Assembly (NCBI GenBank): GCA_019914945.1
Contig: CM034112.1
Coordinates: forward strand, 4,425,001-4,489,000
Direction: 5' to 3'
Origin: Typha latifolia
Lineage: Eukaryota > Streptophyta > Magnoliopsida > Poales > Typhaceae
DNA length: 64,000 bases
Shown here: piece after piece, positions 61,001 to 64,000 of the stretch
Numbering within the stretch: the stretch's first letter is position 1
Layout: each line of letters starts with the position of its first letter
The notes under the pieces: model-generated
Database searches by the model: none
What the model saw: the letters and a program-made list of their open reading frames with translations, nothing else
What the model was told of the DNA's origin: nothing
Position numbers and translations under genes: made by a program

Positions 61001-64000
61001 TACAGATGAAGGAACAGAAATAGTCCCTAAAATGCAGGAAGAGTCATGGAAATGTGCTTGAACTCCATTGATTGACATCTCCAGACTCATGTTGAAATAG
61101 CTGGAGTTATTAGATGAATAAGCTTTATTATTGCAAGGCAGAGATCTCAAGGCTGAATTCATTTTTTCTGCACAGTTGAAGGCATTTGAATTCATTTTAG
61201 AGCATCCACTGTGGTTAACATGCAATCTTCTCAAATCTGGAAGATCATAGGTGACTGATCCTCCAAAATTCGATGGCAAAACTGAATATTTACTATAACA
61301 AAAAGGAAATATATCCACAGGAAACCCAGACTGTGAGTCATCACAAAAATTGGAAAAGCCAAAATTGGGAAGCTTAGCATCAGCCATTTCGGAATCTGTC
61401 ACATTCTTGTTGAGTAATAAGGACTCCTGAATATGATTATCTGATAAAGGATGTTTTGACTGAAGATCATTACAAAACTTCTGGATCATACCATATATTT
61501 GAGGATGAATATGAAAATCAATATCATTTAACCTCAGCTTGTATTCATGGTGAACAATTTGTTCAACTTCCTGTGTCTGATAATGCAACTGTAAGCAACC
61601 ATCAGATGAAGAACTTCCAGTCCATGTAATTACTGGCAAACCTCTGCTAACATGCTCAATGTTCACATGACGGAACTTGCTATCTACAATGTTTCTTGAG
61701 AAGCATAACACATTAAACTTCGGTTCATCCTTTATATTAGAAGCATCCACCTTGAATATGTTCATACAAATCCATATTTCTGTAAACTCGTGCACAGTAT
61801 ACCTACAATTCCAGAGGATGGTAATATATTTCCAAAGTGAAAAATTAAACAGATGAATGTAAATATGACAGAATTACTGACCTGATTCCCATATCTCCTA
61901 CAATAAGGGAGACAATTAGATTCTTCTTAGCATCATCTTCAAGATCAACATCAAGATTCAATTCGTCTAGCTTGAGAAATACAGAGAATTTAGAAAATGG
62001 TTTCCTGGATTCATCAAATTTAGTAATATTTGAAACATTCTCTTTCACTGGTTCAGCTCTTCTTTTCAAGAAGCCAATTACTCCAATAATGGCACCATAT
62101 ATTGTCAGCGAGAAGTGTATGGCCACAAATGGCACAGTACAATCAACCTAACACATGAAATTAAAAGGTTAGTATCAGAATATTGTCATTTTGTGAGGAC
62201 CTTTTTTGCTCTTCTGGAATCATTTGTCAATACTTTATATGCAACTTGCCTATTACAATGGCATAGAGTACTCCTATATCTTACCTTAGATATTTGAAGT
62301 GGAATTCCAGATTCATAGCTTTGCACACAAGTCACAGTTATTACAAATATTAGTAAATTTTGAAATTATTAATCTTATATCCATGGTTGAAATTTTAACT
62401 TAAACCGTATGAGGAGGAATTCCCTGGTAATTTACCAGATCAGGTAGCAGTCATTGCATGCTTCCTTCATATGTTATCCATATTATGGTGTTGCAAATTG
62501 CAAGATCTAATCTTTGGATAAATGCTATGTGAAATACATGATGGAAGCTTGGGGCAGTGGCATGTAATAACCTGCTATGTGTCTGTTCAGATATTGAAGT
62601 GGAAGTAGGGAATTGTGGCTTTGCAAACAATTACCAAAAGATCTAGTATATCCTTTCTCCTAGACAAGATGTAAAATGACAACCTAAGCATAAACAGGGC
62701 ATGTTATGAGAAGTCCCAAAAAGCAAGGTTGAAAAATCAGGATCGGAATCTGGATAGGCCTCCGTAAAAACGATACGTATCGATCGTATCGGTCGCCTGG
62801 ATCAGATCGAACTTTATAATTACATAAAATTCTAAATATTATTTAAAAATGCAGGAAAACTTCTAAAAATTTAGAAAAAAGCTTACCAAAATAAGAAAAG
62901 AATAAAAACTATGGTGCAATAAAAATTGAAAAAAAAGAAGAGATTAGAAAGAGCATGAGTGGAAGAAAATCAAACAAAAACAAAACTATGATGCAGTAAA
63001 GAAGAAGAAAAAGAAGAAGAAAAAGACGAAGAAGAAAAGAGAAAAAAAAGGGAGAGAGTGGAAGAAATGAAAAAAATGAGAGAAAAATAAAAAAATTAAT
63101 TAAAAAATTATATACCGGAGTTTGTCGAAGTTCACCGGAGCTAGACCTCTCCGTAAGAGAAACAATGATTATATGTAAGGAGAGAAAAAAAAAAGAGTAA
63201 AAGAAAGAAAAAGAGCAAGAGAAAGTGAAAAGAAAGAGTGAAAGAGAAAGTTCGGATTGGGCCTCGATTGGGATCGGGTTTGGCCGATCCCAATCGGATC
63301 AGCCGATACGACAAACCATGCCGAAAAGTTAAAACATGGATCTAACTTCAATGCAAACATTCCAAATAATCCCCTATATTAGAGCCCTTTTGCGTACAAT
63401 GCTTGCATTATTGGATTTTGTTAAGTGACCCCTTATTTTTGTATAAAATGGCTCTATACCCTTTTGTAAACTTCCTTATACAAGTGTTGATAAAAAGGAA
63501 AAGTTTAGCCGTTTAGGATAGCCTTAACAGAAACTTACTAAATCACTCTTAGTCCCAGACGATGTGTGTAATGACATCGGCTTGAGCAAGCTCAACGCAA
63601 CTTAGCTCGCTCAAAATCAGTTAGAGCCAGGCTCAAGCTCAGCGCAAGCTTGATTCGGTCAGATCAATTTTTAGAACAATTGACAATTTAATAAAAGAAC
63701 AAATGCTTAGAGATGGTAAAATTGGTAGAAGATTTAATGCTTACATTTATCACTTTAACTGGTAATGATTATCACAGCACAATACACAGGAAACCTTTGT
63801 TTGCCAAAGAGAAGATTAATGCATATAGCTAAGTAAATAAAAAGCAAGTAACTGCAGACAGGGTGACCATAGGAAATCTTTTATCTAATAAAGCATAAAA
63901 TTGCTGTACAGGAAATGTCAATTACCTCCAATTGTTTCAACTTTGGTTCATCTAACAAAATGCACAGACCAAACACAATTGAGGCATTAAACTTGTCAAC
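36628..64000 (-). CDS. SHBY: VPS13-family lipid transfer protein, SHRUBBY/VPS13S type (C-terminal 2692 residues, 27 exons)
   Basis: VPS13 proteins are bridge-like lipid transporters at membrane contact sites; Arabidopsis SHRUBBY affects root growth and interacts with SHORT-ROOT by family report. Exons, 5' to 3' on the minus strand: 64000-63926 (runs off window), 62147-61882, 61802-60238, 60149-58975, 54936-54808, 54737-54585, 54223-53603, 53517-53446, 53132-52668, 52588-52402, 52322-52094, 51988-51614, 49043-48927, 47818-47545, 45746-45633, 45562-45479, 43463-43413, 43335-43156, 43018-42696, 42604-42260, 42105-42021, 39743-39597, 38525-38421, 38347-38237, 38154-38059, 37460-37391, 37292-36628. 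They total 8079 nt in one frame, ending in TGA. Diagnostic pieces are FIGISLISSYPQELLFVCAK, RLRIYQQRCE, LHWSDTTRELLVSIRF and GSAGVIGNPMGFARNVGIGL. The SHRUBBY type is chosen over the VPS13M type from the C-terminus FPRPLARELPLMPYSWEEAI. The chorein N-terminus lies beyond 64000. Confidence 0.93.
37461..38058. other. VPS13 intron, 598 bp
   Basis: Plain AT-rich intron between exons 25 and 26; nothing else recognised. Confidence 0.85.
38526..39596. other. VPS13 intron, 1.07 kb, with short GATACGTATCGG repeat
   Basis: At 38825-38965 it contains ACCGATACGTATCGATAG, ATCAGCCGATCCATTTCGG and GATCGTCCGATAC. This is a short, end-only relative of the Mutator-like family. The rest is unremarkable intron. 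Confidence 0.65.
39744..42020. other. VPS13 intron, 2.3 kb
   Basis: Contains a decayed GGTTTGGATATATGG / CCTGTATCAGCTGACATG stretch (39885-40100), a duplicated block with 137-bp offset (40602-40690 and 40739-40825), a GGCATGGGGTGTGCC-type hAT-like relic (40865-40975), and a 44-bp tandem pair (about 41297-41390) based on GGTATCACTAGCA(T/C)GATA. Confidence 0.65.
40602..40825. repeat. Duplicated block, 137-bp offset
   Basis: GCATATAAAAATTGGGATAA at 40602 and GCATACATAAAACTGTGGAT at 40739 begin copies sharing ATATCAAAATAGTA, TTTAGTGTCTACTTC and ACATGCATCT / ACACGCATCT. Confidence 0.75.
42021..43463 (-). CDS. SHBY: VPS13/SHRUBBY exons 17-21: linker into the C-terminal VPS13_C domain
   Basis: Five exons (43463-43413, 43335-43156, 43018-42696, 42604-42260, 42105-42021) give residues 1968-2295. 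Exon 17 is only 51 nt (KPERRLGVFVHAEGAIK). Exon 18 ends GISLISSYPQ and exon 19 starts ELLFVCAKEASIVATQSL, a junction typical of VPS13. Exon 20 contains CIELEERAVMSLLEFFRA and ends FELSPIKLSLS, where the start of the VPS13_C (formerly APT1-like) domain is expected. Exon 21 begins FTSTPWMNRSE. An acidic, Ser-rich insertion (residues about 2180-2230) is probably disordered. Confidence 0.92.
43464..45478. other. VPS13 intron, 2.0 kb
   Basis: AT-rich intron between exons 16 and 17. Bases 44640-44950 have the look of a decayed dispersed repeat (CTCCAACT, CTCCTCAACTAT repeated), but I cannot classify it. Nothing else seen. Confidence 0.7.
45479..49043 (-). CDS. SHBY: VPS13/SHRUBBY exons 13-16: SHR-BD core
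   Basis: Four exons (49043-48927, 47818-47545, 45746-45633, 45562-45479) give residues 1771-1967. Exon 13 carries YVICNACSKDLFYRQKGT and LHWSDTTR, the latter completed across the junction (AG|A) to ELLVSIRFDGRGWLWSG. Exon 14 ends GFMPYRIDNFTME, and exon 15 begins RLRIYQQRCE and ends YAWDEPCYPHRLVIE. These are hallmark strings of the last VAB repeats in VPS13. The three intervening introns are 1.1 to 1.8 kb or very short, and the middle one carries a Mutator-like insertion. Confidence 0.92.
45747..47544. other. VPS13 intron, 1.8 kb, with Mutator-like insertion
   Basis: Holds the Mutator-like element 45915-46447 and, at about 46955-47355, a repeat of GGGTCGGGTCCATGTCGGG / TTACATGGGTCACCCATG type that is common in plant introns. 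The remaining sequence is plain intron. Confidence 0.75.
45915..46447. mobile_element. Mutator-like element with perfect 10-bp target duplication
   Basis: Flanked by GCTATTTACC at 45905-45914 and 46448-46457. Ends are AAGGATTCTAGTTTCGGCC and, on the other strand, AAGGTTCCAAAAATCGG. Subterminal words are GGCCGATCCCGA and GGCCGATACAGCCGATACG. The interior has a perfect 23-bp hairpin (45987-46009), an AG microsatellite (46014-46044) and purine-rich sequence. No transposase. Confidence 0.8.
47819..48926. other. VPS13 intron, 1.1 kb
   Basis: Intron between exons 13 and 14. A weak TTGAGCTTG / AGCTCATTTGAGC word cluster at 48185-48310 may be a decayed AGCTCG-type repeat. Otherwise plain. Confidence 0.75.
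49044..51613. other. VPS13 intron, 2.6 kb, with Mutator-like insertion
   Basis: Begins with an AC microsatellite (about 49061-49078). A Mutator-like element lies at about 49536-50298. Bases 50300-50660 are GC-richer than the surroundings but unclassified. Bases 51232-51345 contain GCCACGGC / CATGCCCACACTCAGCATGG words, like the hAT-like relics elsewhere. Confidence 0.7.
49536..50298. mobile_element. Mutator-like GATCGG-ended element (degenerate)
   Basis: The left end ATTCCAAATATCAGAATCGG and right end (other strand) GGTTCCAAATTTTAGCTG correspond to the ends of 14081-14990. Flanks show GTTGGAAG and GTTGAAAG, an imperfect duplication. The interior is CT-rich (CTCTCTCCC tracts at 49780-50170). 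Confidence 0.6.
51614..54936 (-). CDS. SHBY: VPS13/SHRUBBY exons 5-12: start of the VAB / SHR-binding region
   Basis: Eight exons (54936-54808, 54737-54585, 54223-53603, 53517-53446, 53132-52668, 52588-52402, 52322-52094, 51988-51614) give residues 1028-1771. They contain the very conserved DLLVNYNNIDKVMWEPFIEP, then FRLCQMIKDSWNPSGDG, PYILSNETSLPFRFRVFRGP, VILLNTTSMPLELRFDIPFG and GPIYPGQKIALPLHLSEAG. These repeats form the VPS13 adaptor-binding (VAB) domain, annotated in plants as SHR-BD. The junction at 52094/51988 uses a weak donor, GG|GTCAGA. It was chosen because it is the only nearby GT that keeps phase 2; a stop follows within 20 bases otherwise. Confidence 0.9.
55753..56801 (+). mobile_element. 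hAT-family element with perfect 8-bp target duplication, copy 2 (inverted relative to copy 1)
   Basis: Starts CATGGATGGCCGTGC and ends, on the opposite strand, CAATGATGGTTGTGCC. Both sides carry GATTGAAA (55745-55752 and 56802-56809). The right half matches the left half of the copy at 3792-4986 in reverse, including the coding tail PANEVFDSPRHFTFN (about 56348-56390). The left half holds GATGGTGATGGTGATGATG triplet repeats encoding Asp/Asn/Gly runs. It is probably a deletion derivative of the same autonomous element. Confidence 0.85.
57640..57830. repeat. Tandem repeat, 60-61-bp unit, three copies
   Basis: Units share GGATAAAAGACTC, ACATATTTAAGTTT and TTACAACCTTAT, with starts near 57661, 57721 and 57782. 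Confidence 0.85.
58975..62147 (-). CDS. SHBY: VPS13/SHRUBBY exons 2-4: middle of the lipid-transfer rod
   Basis: Three exons (62147-61882, 61802-60238, 60149-58975) give residues 26-1027, including the two largest exons of the gene (1565 and 1175 nt). This is the poorly conserved central beta-sheet rod of VPS13. Recognisable pieces are VHEFTEIWICMNIF at an exon start, YFLVGLEAVGFILDQFSSV, and LSVLLINEIPDSLDVDIFSL. The Arg at the first junction is split AG|G and the Asp at the second G|AT. The segment ends KLQLRKGSFLISDGR and is joined to WSHHGPILETLVRNIFVHIE across a 4-kb intron in phase 0, which matches the order seen in homologues as I recall them. Confidence 0.9.
62148..63925. other. VPS13 intron, 1.8 kb, with Mutator-like repeat
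   Basis: Holds a GATCGG-type element (about 62728-63345) and an AGCTCG-type repeat fragment (63570-63670). Bases 62148-62700 are plain intron. Confidence 0.75.
62728..63345. mobile_element. Mutator-like GATCGG-ended element (degenerate, ends uncertain)
   Basis: The left zone has CAAGGTTGAAAAATCAGGATCGG-like sequence and ACGATACGTATCGATCG. The right zone has GGATCGGGTTTGGCCGATCC and AGCCGATACGACAAACC. The centre is an A/AG-rich tract (AAGAAGAAAAAGAAG). It resembles 14081-14990 in layout. No clear target duplication. Confidence 0.5.
63926..64000 (-). CDS. SHBY: VPS13/SHRUBBY exon cut by the window edge
   Basis: The last 75 bases of the window encode, on the minus strand, VDKFNASIVFGLCILLDEPK followed by LKQLE, with a donor GTAATT at the low end. 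The frame is phase 0 and joins directly to VDCTVPFVAIHFSLTIYG in the next exon, as expected in this family. The true exon start is outside the window. Confidence 0.85.

Overview
This window is AT-rich nuclear DNA from a flowering plant. It holds parts of two very long, many-exon genes with GT-AG introns, and the introns are packed with transposon remnants. The spliced VPS8 peptide reads most like monocot versions I recall (palm or banana type), but the species is an inference of low certainty. There are no operons, CRISPR arrays, rRNA genes or convincing tRNA genes.

Layout: (1) 1-8355 has no recognisable exon. It is probably one large 5' intron of VPS8 and holds a 1.3-kb TAA/AAA-flanked element, a complete non-autonomous hAT element with a perfect 8-bp target duplication, and other repeats. 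(2) 8356-32189, plus strand: 17 exons encoding the last 1453 residues of VPS8, the CORVET tethering subunit, from the beta-propeller to the C-terminal RING finger. The N-terminal few hundred residues lie to the left of the window. (3) 32190-36627: intergenic between the two convergent genes, with a LINE zinc-knuckle remnant and a 1-kb inverted-repeat element. (4) 36628-64000, minus strand: 27 exons encoding the last 2692 residues of a VPS13-family lipid-transfer protein of the SHRUBBY (SHBY/VPS13S) type. The N-terminal chorein end lies to the right of the window.

Both gene models keep one open frame across every junction: VPS8 is 4362 nt and VPS13 is 8079 nt, both divisible by three and each ending in a single stop. 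Both products act in endomembrane traffic. VPS8 helps tether early endosomes; VPS13 proteins move bulk lipid at organelle contacts. The adjacency may be chance.

The most interesting non-genic content is the transposon landscape. Three hAT-like copies carry 8-bp duplications, two perfect and one 7/8. A Mutator-like family is built from GATCGGCCGATACG subrepeats, with 10-11-bp duplications at two copies. There is an internally deleted Ty3/gypsy element with both LTRs. One VPS8 intron shows a three-level nest: hAT inside Mutator-like inside a small older repeat. No wholly new biological system was seen; the Mutator-like satellite-ended family is the best candidate for something poorly described.
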